From NCBI GenBank assembly GCA_964469055.1, contig CAYXXN010000067.1, positions 1-14,356 of the forward strand: a stretch of DNA of 14,356 nt. Reading direction: 5' to 3'. Numbering within the stretch: position 1 is the stretch's first letter; every line of letters begins with the position of its first letter. Below are positions 1 through 6,557 of the stretch, one piece after another. The translations under genes were made by a program, and so were the position numbers. The notes beneath the pieces were generated by a model. The model searched no databases, had not been told where the DNA came from, and saw only the letters and a list, made by a program, of their open reading frames with translations. The DNA is from CAYXXN01 sp964469055. GTDB lineage: Bacteria > Acidobacteriota > Thermoanaerobaculia > Multivoradales > JAHEKO01.

Positions 1-645
1 TTCGTAAAGATTCTGTTCGCCGCTAGCCTCGTCCTGCTGTTCGTCGCCGGTGCCGCCTCTGCCGGAGGCAACACCCTCACCGTGGTAGCACCCGGCATGA
101 ACGGCAGTGGCTTCAAGATGCGGGTCACCTTCGATGGCGTCTCGACGAACCAGGTGTGGGTGCAGGACAACACGCCGGTCTGCGAGTCGACGATGAACGT
201 CGAGATGCGGCACACCACGCCGGGACTCATCTTCGACGCCGATGACCGCATCGACTCGCTGCTGGTGCGCGCCGAGTCCGGCGACCCGGGGGGCGCGCGC
301 ACGGAGCTGCGCTGTCGCACCCAGGTGGGCAACGGCGCTTCGACGAACAACGTGCGCTGCTCCTATCGCCGCGACAACGGCACGTTCCAGTTCGCGGGCA
401 CGGCCGGCTTCAACCCGAACTTCGAGCACGTGTTCAAGGTCGAGTTCGTGAAGGAGAGCGCTCCCGGCGCGCTCGACGGCATCATCCGCTTCTTCAAGAA
501 CGGCGTCCTCTCGTTCGAGCGGCTCGACGCCGACAACGACACCTCGTGCTGGAGCGCCTCGCGGATGGGCAGCTCGGGCAACCTGACGGCCACGACGGAC
601 CTCGTGGGCCCGGCCGACTTCGACGATTTCATCTCGACCAGGTAG
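1..645 (+). CDS. Secreted LamG/concanavalin-like domain protein, 5' end missing
   Basis: The frame is open from base 1, where it already encodes a hydrophobic signal-peptide core (VKILFAASLVLLFVAGAASA, bases 4-63). The true start must therefore lie only a few codons outside the window, and the first in-window ATG at 97 and the GTG at 82 are too late. After the predicted cleavage (ASA|GG) about 195 residues remain. They show the rhythm of a LamG/concanavalin-A-like beta-sandwich: an early basic strand (FKMRVTFDG), a middle strand pair, a D-G-x-x-x-F-F-x-N-G-V turn, a DADND loop and a closing FDDFIST strand just before the TAG. Four cysteines, in two spaced pairs, fit an exported protein with disulfides. 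The fold is inferred from pattern memory; no ligand or enzyme activity can be assigned. A hairpin follows at 670-699. Confidence 0.65.
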   Translation, partial: FVKILFAASLVLLFVAGAASAGGNTLTVVAPGMNGSGFKMRVTFDGVSTNQVWVQDNTPVCESTMNVEMRHTTPGLIFDADDRIDSLLVRAESGDPGGARTELRCRTQVGNGASTNNVRCSYRRDNGTFQFAGTAGFNPNFEHVFKVEFVKESAPGALDGIIRFFKNGVLSFERLDADNDTSCWSASRMGSSGNLTATTDLVGPADFDDFISTR

Positions 646-669
646 TCGATCTATCGGTCGGGAGCACCG

Positions 670-710
670 ACAGCGGACCTGCGCGAGCGGGTCCGCTGTT
701 CGTTTCTCGG
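670..710 (+). terminator. Hairpin terminator between convergent genes
   Basis: A perfect 10-bp inverted repeat (670-679 ACAGCGGACC, 690-699 GGTCCGCTGT) encloses a 10-nt loop. It is followed on + by a short T-rich run (TCGTTTCTC). It lies in the 72-bp gap between two convergent stop codons (645 and 718). The T-rich side favours termination of the upstream + gene; on the minus strand no T tract follows the stem, so use in both directions is possible but weaker. Confidence 0.65.
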
Positions 711-717
711 CTCGGGG

Positions 718-2121
718 CTACTGGACGTAGCCGAGCGAGCGCAGTGCCTCGAGGTCCTCGTCCGTGGTGGGCTCGGCGGCCAGCTCGGCGTCGAACGGCG
801 TGAAGCGGCCGGCGCGCTGCTGCTCGTGGTAGACGGCGAGGCAGTCCCGGTACGCCCGCGGTGGGCTGGGCGCGAGGTCACGCCGCTCGCCCGGATCGGC
901 GCCGAGGTCGAAGAGCTCCACCTCTCGCGACGGGTGCACGATCAGCTTGTATGGCGGGCAGTAGACGACGTGAGCGTGGCGCACGTGCTCGGCGAGTCCG
1001 GGATAGAGCTGCTTCATGCGTTGGTTGGCGGCGAACGCCGGGTCGAAGTACGAGCGGTAGTCGGCGGTGGCGGCGGCGGTGTCGAGGCCGGGCGCTCTCG
1101 AGAGCACCGCGGGTCGCTCCACCGCCAGCCAGTCGAAGAGAGTGGGGGTGAGGGCGACCAGGCTCGCCGCCCGCTCGACGACCTCGCCGCCGCGATGGGC
1201 GCCGGGGAAGCGAACCAGCAGGGGGATCGCGAGTTGCTCCTCCCAGACGGAGAGCACGTGCCCCAGCTCCGCGTGCTGGCCCAGGCCCTCGCCGTGGTCG
1301 GAGGTGAACACGAGCAGGGTGTCCGCCAGCAGGCCCCGAGCGGCGAGCGCCTCGTAGATGCCCCGGGCCGCGTCGTCGACCGCCCGCACGGCCGCGTCGT
1401 AGGCGGCGAGGTGCCGCTGGCGTTCCTCGTCCGGGAAGGGCCGCTCGCCGGCGGTGATCTCCCACTTGGCGCGCGTGTCGTCGACCGGCGGTGGGCCCGG
1501 GAGCCCGAAGGCCGGACCGTGCGGGGCGCTGTGGGTGGGGGTGTGAGTCTCCATGAGATTGACGAACAGGAAGAGTCGGCAGTCGCGAGTGTCGGCGGTC
1601 TCGAGGATCGCCGGCACGTGCTGGAGCAGGCGAGCGGCCTGGGTGGAGCGCGGCTGCGGGATCCGCTGGAATTGCTCGAAGCCTTGATCGAGGCCGAAGA
1701 GCTCGCTGACCACCGGGTTGGCGGACAGGCCGTAGGCGCAAAAGCCGTGCTCCCGGAGCACCTCCGCCAAGGTGGTGAAAGAGGGGTCGAGACGCTTGTG
1801 AGCCCAGTGGACGCCGTGCTCCACCGGCCACAAGCCCGTGAACAGCGAGGCGTGCGAGGGCAGCGTCCACGGCGCGGGAGCCCGGACGCCGACGAAGCGC
1901 ACGAGCTCGGGCGCCAAGCCGTCGAGGAAGGGCGTCGTCGGCGCGTCGTGGCCGTAGATCGACATGCGGTCGGCCCGCAGGGTGTCGAAGACGACCAGGA
2001 TGAGATGCCGCGCGGGGGGGCCCTCCGGACGCCCACAGCCCACCAGCCCCGTCGTCAGGGCGAGCGCCAGACGGCAACGATGGGTCCACGAGCGCACGGG
2101 CGACGGGGCTGCGGTCCTCAC
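718..2121 (-). CDS. Sulfatase-fold lipoprotein with Thr nucleophile (short paralogue)
   Basis: Predicted 467-aa alkaline-phosphatase-superfamily (sulfatase Pfam type) hydrolase or transferase, anchored outside the cytoplasm. I choose GTG at 2121 because it overlaps the upstream TGA as GTGA (4 nt) and places a lipoprotein signal at residues 10-29 (LVG|C29). The open frame runs much further upstream, but only antisense to the neighbour's codons. Metal-site motifs are visible: FDTLRAD with D46, and TSDHGE with D275 and H276. The nucleophile motif reads WTLPSH with T86 where true sulfatases have C/S-x-P-S-R, so formylglycine cannot form. Thr nucleophiles are known in LtaS, EptA and NPP enzymes, so phosphoester or phospho-group transfer chemistry is likelier than sulfate removal. 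The protein ends in LRSLGYVQ, a tail shared with its two paralogues. It is the second gene of a translationally coupled pair. The substrate is unknown. Confidence 0.85.
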   Translation of the reverse strand: MRTAAPSPVRSWTHRCRLALALTTGLVGCGRPEGPPARHLILVVFDTLRADRMSIYGHDAPTTPFLDGLAPELVRFVGVRAPAPWTLPSHASLFTGLWPVEHGVHWAHKRLDPSFTTLAEVLREHGFCAYGLSANPVVSELFGLDQGFEQFQRIPQPRSTQAARLLQHVPAILETADTRDCRLFLFVNLMETHTPTHSAPHGPAFGLPGPPPVDDTRAKWEITAGERPFPDEERQRHLAAYDAAVRAVDDAARGIYEALAARGLLADTLLVFTSDHGEGLGQHAELGHVLSVWEEQLAIPLLVRFPGAHRGGEVVERAASLVALTPTLFDWLAVERPAVLSRAPGLDTAAATADYRSYFDPAFAANQRMKQLYPGLAEHVRHAHVVYCPPYKLIVHPSREVELFDLGADPGERRDLAPSPPRAYRDCLAVYHEQQRAGRFTPFDAELAAEPTTDEDLEALRSLGYVQ

Positions 2122-4808
2122 TCGACGTAACCGAGCGCTTGCAGTTGGCCGAGCAGCTCGGGATCGACTCGCGCGGGATCCTCGCCCGGAACGTCGGCCG
2201 GCCCGACCCGCCAGGCTCGCAGGCCGGTGCGCGGCGCGGCGCCCGGGGCGAGCTCGCTCCACCCTTCGCGGCTGAGCCCCAGCAGCTTCTGATCCGCGAG
2301 CGCCGGATCGAGGGCGAGCGAGAACGCCCGCCCGCCTGCGAGGGCTCCCGTCGCCACCAAGCACGGGCTGCCGGGGCTGTCGAAGCGCAGCTCCACGACC
2401 TCGCCGGGCCCGACGCGGAAGCTCACCTCCTGACGTCGCACCCAGCTCAGCGCTCCAGCCCGGGCGGTGACGCTCTTGACGGTCACCGGATGAATGCACG
2501 GTCCGCGCAACGTGCCGCCGAGATCGATGCCCTCCCCGTTCCAGATCCGAACGTGGAGGCCTGCGCCGCGCTCCAGCAACCGGGCGGCCTCGCCGCGCAG
2601 GGCGGCGAGTTCTTCGGCCGGCGGCGTCGCTACGGCGCGCTCGACGCCGATCGTGGTCGGGAGCTCGTAGAGCGCCTCGGCGCCGGCTAGCGGCGTCCAC
2701 GGGGTGTCGTTGACGACGTACTTGCGGCGGCTCCCGGCGCGCAGCGCCAGGCCGAGATTGCTCGAGCCGGCGTAGGCGGCGGCGAGACGAGGGGCGGCGG
2801 GCGCCGCGCCGCGCAGGAGCGGGGCGAGCGACCGGCCATCGAGACCGCCGGGGACCGGCAGGCCGAGAAGGTCGAGCACGGTGGGGACGAGATCTACGAG
2901 ACCGACCTGGCCAGGGATGCGCTCGCCGGCCGCCCGGCCACCGGGAAGGGCGAGAATCCAAGGAACGAGCAGGTTCGAGTCGTGCAGGTGACCGTGCGAA
3001 ACGAGGCCCTCCTCCCCCAGCGACTCGCCGTGGTCGGAGGTCAGAACGACGAGGGTGCGCTCGGTGAGATTGCGCTCGGCGAGCGCCTCGAGCAGTCGGC
3101 CCAACTGGCGATCGGCGTAGGCGATACCGCTGTCATAGGCGACCCCTAACTGGATCTGTTCCTCCGGCGAGGCGCCGAAGCCGGTCTCGCCGTCGCGGCC
3201 CACGACGAGTTGCTTGCGCAGCACGAAGCCCTCCTCGGCGAGGGGCGGCAGGAGGCGATCGTAGATCCGGATCGGCGCGCTGCGGAGGCCGGCGTCGCGT
3301 GCCCAGCGCGAGTAGAACGGCTCGCGCGGCAGGTAGGGGGCATGCGTCTCGAAGGTGTGGAAGAAGAGGAAGAAGGGCTCGGCCGCGGTGCGGCGGAGCC
3401 AGTCGACGGCCGCCTCGACGTGCGCGGCGAGCTCGCCGTCCCAGTCGTCGGGCGCCGTCCAGGCGTGGTAGACGTCGAAGCCCTGCGCGAAGCCGTAGCG
3501 CGGCGCCAGCCAGCTGCCGCCCGTCCAGGCCGCCGTCGAGTAGCCGTGGGCGCGCAGGATCTCGGCTAGGAAGGGCAGGGAGGCGGGCGCCGGCAAGCGG
3601 TAGTTCACGCCGTGCGCCAGGGCCGTCACACCGGTGAGCATCGAGACGTGCGACGGCAAGGTCCAGGGCGCTGGCGCCACCGCCTCCTCGAACACCACGG
3701 CGCCGCGGGCCCAGGCGTCCAGCCGCGGCGAGGTTGGCCGGCCGTAGCCGTAGAGCCCGAGATGATCGGCGCGCAGGGTGTCGACCGAGATCAGGACGAT
3801 GTTCGGGGGCGCCGACTCGCGGTCGGCTGTGACGGACAACAGCTCGGGTAGGGCGACGACTAGGGCCGGGGTCGCGTCCGGGCACGGGGCAGCGAGCTCA
3901 CTGCTCAGGTTCAACGTGACCTCTCGCCCAGCGAGACCGCTCACGTCCGCGACGGCCGCCTGCCAGCGCTCGTCCTGCGGAGCCGTGAAGTCGCGCGTGA
4001 TGAGCACCCGCGGAGCGAACTCTCCCTCGACGGCAGCCGTGAGCTCACCACGCAAGGCGCACGGCTGCCCGGGTAGAAGGCCGTAAGCCCACCGCAGGGT
4101 CGTCGCTCGAGGAGGCAAGGTCCAGCGCCGCTCGGCCGGCGCTCCCGGCGGCACCACCAGCGCCGCGCGCGTCTCGCTGCCCAGCGTGATACTCCAGGGC
4201 TTGCCCAGCACGGGCGCCAGTGGCTCGCGAACGGGCACGAACTCGACGCTCTCGAGGGCGATCTCGCCGCCCGCCGCGACGGGCAAGTCGAAGCGCAGCG
4301 ACTGGATCACCCCTACCCAGTGCTGTTGTTCGGTCAGGTCGAACCTCCATTCGGCGGCGCCCGGCCGCGACCGGGCCACGACACTTCGCTCCCGGCTGAA
4401 CTTGGCCTTGCGGCCGCTCCAGAAGAGGCGGGCTGGGCCAGCCGTCGGGACGCTGGCCCGCAGCACTACGGTCGCCACGGTGTCGGCGGGCAGGTCGGCG
4501 CGGCGCGATAACCGAACCGACCTCTTCTCGGCGGTGAGGTACCAGGCCTCACCGTCGACGCCTGTCGGCGCCAGACCCCGCAGCGACCAGAGCTCGCGCT
4601 CGCCGGCGTCGCCGAAGCTCCAAGCGGGGGGCGGGCGCAGCTTTGCCAGGGTCTCGGCGTCGAGCAGGCCGGCGAGCGCCTCGTCGGTCCAGCGCCCGGC
4701 GAGTCGCGCCGCCTGGCCGCCGCAGCTCGTGGCGCCGCAGGCGGCGAGCAGCACACCGCCGGCGAGGAGGGAGACGGCGAGCGCGCGACCCAGGCGAGAG
4801 GGGCTCAT
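2118..4808 (-). CDS. Large multi-module sulfatase-fold lipoprotein with Thr nucleophile
   Basis: Predicted 896-aa lipoprotein: signal peptide with lipobox LAA|C24, then about 310 residues without a recognised enzyme domain, then a sulfatase-fold domain (about 335-690), then a beta-rich C-terminal module (about 745-870). The N-terminal part looks like two beta-sandwich modules. Module one (about 60-195) has RLFW, RSVVARSR, W-x-G-V-I and LRFD strand patterns. Module two (about 200-330) has an ADVSGLAGREVTL strand typical of jelly-roll domains. Catalytic-domain signatures are VDTLRAD (D343), WTLPSH (T383 in the nucleophile position) and TSDHGE (D592, H593). As in both paralogues, the formylglycine Cys/Ser is absent, so the sulfatase name describes the fold only. 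The tail reads LQALGYVE. It heads an operon with the 467-aa paralogue and is divergent from the third. No clear Shine-Dalgarno precedes the ATG. Confidence 0.85.
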   Translation of the reverse strand: MSPSRLGRALAVSLLAGGVLLAACGATSCGGQAARLAGRWTDEALAGLLDAETLAKLRPPPAWSFGDAGERELWSLRGLAPTGVDGEAWYLTAEKRSVRLSRRADLPADTVATVVLRASVPTAGPARLFWSGRKAKFSRERSVVARSRPGAAEWRFDLTEQQHWVGVIQSLRFDLPVAAGGEIALESVEFVPVREPLAPVLGKPWSITLGSETRAALVVPPGAPAERRWTLPPRATTLRWAYGLLPGQPCALRGELTAAVEGEFAPRVLITRDFTAPQDERWQAAVADVSGLAGREVTLNLSSELAAPCPDATPALVVALPELLSVTADRESAPPNIVLISVDTLRADHLGLYGYGRPTSPRLDAWARGAVVFEEAVAPAPWTLPSHVSMLTGVTALAHGVNYRLPAPASLPFLAEILRAHGYSTAAWTGGSWLAPRYGFAQGFDVYHAWTAPDDWDGELAAHVEAAVDWLRRTAAEPFFLFFHTFETHAPYLPREPFYSRWARDAGLRSAPIRIYDRLLPPLAEEGFVLRKQLVVGRDGETGFGASPEEQIQLGVAYDSGIAYADRQLGRLLEALAERNLTERTLVVLTSDHGESLGEEGLVSHGHLHDSNLLVPWILALPGGRAAGERIPGQVGLVDLVPTVLDLLGLPVPGGLDGRSLAPLLRGAAPAAPRLAAAYAGSSNLGLALRAGSRRKYVVNDTPWTPLAGAEALYELPTTIGVERAVATPPAEELAALRGEAARLLERGAGLHVRIWNGEGIDLGGTLRGPCIHPVTVKSVTARAGALSWVRRQEVSFRVGPGEVVELRFDSPGSPCLVATGALAGGRAFSLALDPALADQKLLGLSREGWSELAPGAAPRTGLRAWRVGPADVPGEDPARVDPELLGQLQALGYVE

Positions 4809-4817
4809 GCGGCGGCC

Positions 4818-4832
4818 CCGGCCAAGGGCCGG
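4818..4832. repeat. Small inverted repeat in divergent leader
   Basis: CCGGCC, AAG, GGCCGG forms a perfect 6-bp stem with a 3-nt loop. It lies 10 bp upstream of the start codon of the minus-strand gene beginning at 4808, inside the 104-bp divergent gap (4809-4912). It could fold in that leader RNA or be an operator half-site pair. In such GC-rich sequence it may also be chance. Confidence 0.25.
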
Positions 4833-4839
4833 CGTACGG

Positions 4840-4845
4840 TATCAT
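4840..4845 (+). promoter_or_regulatory. Candidate -10 element (TATCAT) in divergent gap
   Basis: TATCAT matches the sigma-70 -10 consensus at 5 of 6 bases. It is one of the few AT-containing words in the 104-bp gap between the two divergent sulfatase-fold genes. It would drive the + gene at 4913 with a leader of about 60 nt. No recognisable -35 box is present at 17 bp, so the call is weak. The minus-strand promoter must lie in the same gap, but I cannot place it. Confidence 0.3.
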
Positions 4846-4912
4846 TCGCGCTCCGCAGCGGGCGGTGCTTCCGTCGGCGCGGCCTCTCCCGACGCGCCCC
4901 CGAATCGAGCCC

Positions 4913-6544
4913 ATGACGCGGCCCGTGGCTCGCTGGACCGCCATCGCCTTCGCCCTGGTCTTGGTCGGCTGCGCTCCGGCGGTGGAGCGCGCCCCCCGCG
5001 GCCTCGTCCTCATCTCCATCGACACGCTGCGGGCCGACCACCTCGGCGCCTACGGCTACGGCCGGGCGACGAGCCCCTTCTTCGACGAGCTCGCCGCGCG
5101 CGGCACCCTCTTCGAGCGAGCCATCGTCCAGCTGCCGGGGACCCTGCCCTCCCACATGTCGATCTTCACCGGGCTCTACCCGGCGGAACACGGCGTCTAC
5201 CCACCGGACAGCGTGCTCGCCCCCGACATCTCGACCCTGCCCGAGGTGCTGAACGCTCACGGCTGGCGCACCGCTGGCTTCACCGAGGGCGGCTACGTCG
5301 ACGGCCAGTACGGGTTTGCGCGCGGCTTCGAGCTCTTCGCGGACGACACGCCTCATGGTTCGCGCGCCGTCGAGACGACCTTCGAGCGCGGCCTGGAGTT
5401 CTTGCGCGACTTGCGCCCGGACGAGCGCTTCTTCCTTTTCCTCCACACCTACGTCGTGCACGATCCCTACGAACCGCCGCCTCCCTACGAGAAGCTGTTC
5501 TGGGAAGGGCCGCGACCGCCCGCAGCCTTCCCCCCGACCGGGCCGAACCTCACCGAGGTCAATCGCGGCGAACGCGCAGTGACGCCGGAGACCGTGCGCT
5601 ACTTCGAGGCGCTCTACGACGGCAGCATCCGCTACCTGGACGATCAGCTCGCGGCGTTCTTTACGCACCTGGAAGAGCTGGCCTTGACCGACGAGACCGC
5701 CATCGTCGTCACCTCCGATCACGGCGAGGAGTTCCTCGAGCACGGCAAGCTGGTGCATCAGCAGATCTACCAGGAGACGGTTCGGGTGCCCCTGCTGGTC
5801 CTCGAGCCGGGACGCCGGGCCGGGGCCCGAGTCGCGACGCTGGTCGAGAGCGTCGACCTGGCACCCACGCTGTGGGAACTGGCGTCGGTCGCGGCGCCGC
5901 CGCCCAACTCAGGGCGCAGCCTCGTCCACTTGCTGCGCCGCCCCGGCGGCTCCCACCGCAGCGAGGCCTACTCGGAGCAGTTCGGCGCGCCGGTCCGCGG
6001 TCTCTTCCGCTTCGAGGGCGGGCGACTGTGGCACCAGGTGCAACTGCGGGCTGCGGCCGATCGCGGCGGTCACTGGGTGGAGCACGAGGCCACGTTCGAT
6101 GCGCGCGGGGAGCGCCTGGACCTGAGTTTGCACACGTATCTCGAGCCGCGCACGATCGAGGTGCGAGTCGACGGCGTGCGTCACGGGTTCTTCGATCTGC
6201 CCCTCGACACGCAGGTCGAGCACCAGCTCGTTCTGCCGCCTGGACTCCATCGCATCAGCCTCGCCGTGCCGACCTGCACCACGCCGGCGGCCCTGGGCCT
6301 CTCCGCCGATCGCCGTTGCCTCGGCTTCCGGCTGCTGGCCGGGGACCTCGGGTGGACGGATCTCTTCGACGTCGAGGCCGACTCCGGTGAGCGGGTCAGC
6401 CTGGCCGAGCGACACGGCGTGGTCGTCGACGCCTTGCAGGAGCGGTTGGCGGCCCTGCGCTTCGAGCTGCGCGCCGCCGCCGGTCGCAGCGAGCTCGCCC
6501 CGGAGCTGCGCCGGCAGCTCGAGGCCCTGGGCTACCTGCAGTGA
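4913..6544 (+). CDS. Sulfatase-fold lipoprotein with Thr nucleophile and C-terminal beta module
   Basis: Predicted 543-aa lipoprotein. The ATG at 4913 is chosen because it directly precedes a lipoprotein signal (residues 4-20, LVG|C20). The upstream open frame would run back into the divergent gene. The catalytic domain (about 30-355) shows IDTLRAD (D37), the nucleophile motif GTLPSH with T77 instead of Cys/Ser, and VTSDHGEEF (D269, H270). This pattern means alkaline-phosphatase-superfamily chemistry without formylglycine. A beta-rich module (about 385-485) follows, with strands such as TIEVRVDGV and two close cysteines, and the protein ends in LEALGYLQ. It is transcribed away from its two paralogues and stops 13 bp before the convergent dehydrogenase gene. 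The substrate is unknown; a surface glycan or lipid phosphoester is plausible. Confidence 0.85.
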   Translation: MTRPVARWTAIAFALVLVGCAPAVERAPRGLVLISIDTLRADHLGAYGYGRATSPFFDELAARGTLFERAIVQLPGTLPSHMSIFTGLYPAEHGVYPPDSVLAPDISTLPEVLNAHGWRTAGFTEGGYVDGQYGFARGFELFADDTPHGSRAVETTFERGLEFLRDLRPDERFFLFLHTYVVHDPYEPPPPYEKLFWEGPRPPAAFPPTGPNLTEVNRGERAVTPETVRYFEALYDGSIRYLDDQLAAFFTHLEELALTDETAIVVTSDHGEEFLEHGKLVHQQIYQETVRVPLLVLEPGRRAGARVATLVESVDLAPTLWELASVAAPPPNSGRSLVHLLRRPGGSHRSEAYSEQFGAPVRGLFRFEGGRLWHQVQLRAAADRGGHWVEHEATFDARGERLDLSLHTYLEPRTIEVRVDGVRHGFFDLPLDTQVEHQLVLPPGLHRISLAVPTCTTPAALGLSADRRCLGFRLLAGDLGWTDLFDVEADSGERVSLAERHGVVVDALQERLAALRFELRAAAGRSELAPELRRQLEALGYLQ

Positions 6545-6557
6545 GCGGGCCCTCGCG

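Noticed and set aside
282..330. RTELR motif in the first gene as a sign of a PL7 alginate lyase
   Set aside because: The other PL7 signatures (Q-I/V-H and the Y-F-K-x-G-x-Y-x-Q block) are absent, so the short match is not meaningful.
82..645. Start of the first gene at GTG 82 or ATG 97
   Set aside because: A complete signal-peptide core is encoded in the same frame from base 4 onward, so the gene begins outside the window.
826..2130. Long + strand open frame (434 codons) antisense to the 467-aa sulfatase-fold gene
   Set aside because: Its product has no recognisable motif and runs through the complement of clear catalytic motifs. Long antisense open frames are expected at this GC content.
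2122..2961. Upstream extension of the 467-aa protein to a 747-aa frame
   Set aside because: The extension is Arg/Pro-rich nonsense antisense-free overlap with the neighbour's coding strand. The lipoprotein signal directly after GTG at 2121 fixes the start.
4643..4912. 90-codon N-terminal extension of the + sulfatase-fold gene
   Set aside because: It would run antisense into the divergent gene and precede the lipoprotein signal. The ATG at 4913 fits the signal peptide exactly.
718..6544. Formylglycine-dependent sulfatases
   Set aside because: None of the three has Cys or Ser in the nucleophile position; all have Thr, and no maturase gene is present in the window.
6545..6557. Terminator between the convergent genes ending at 6544 and 6558
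   Set aside because: The 13-bp gap has only a GGGCCC core, with no stable stem plus T tract.
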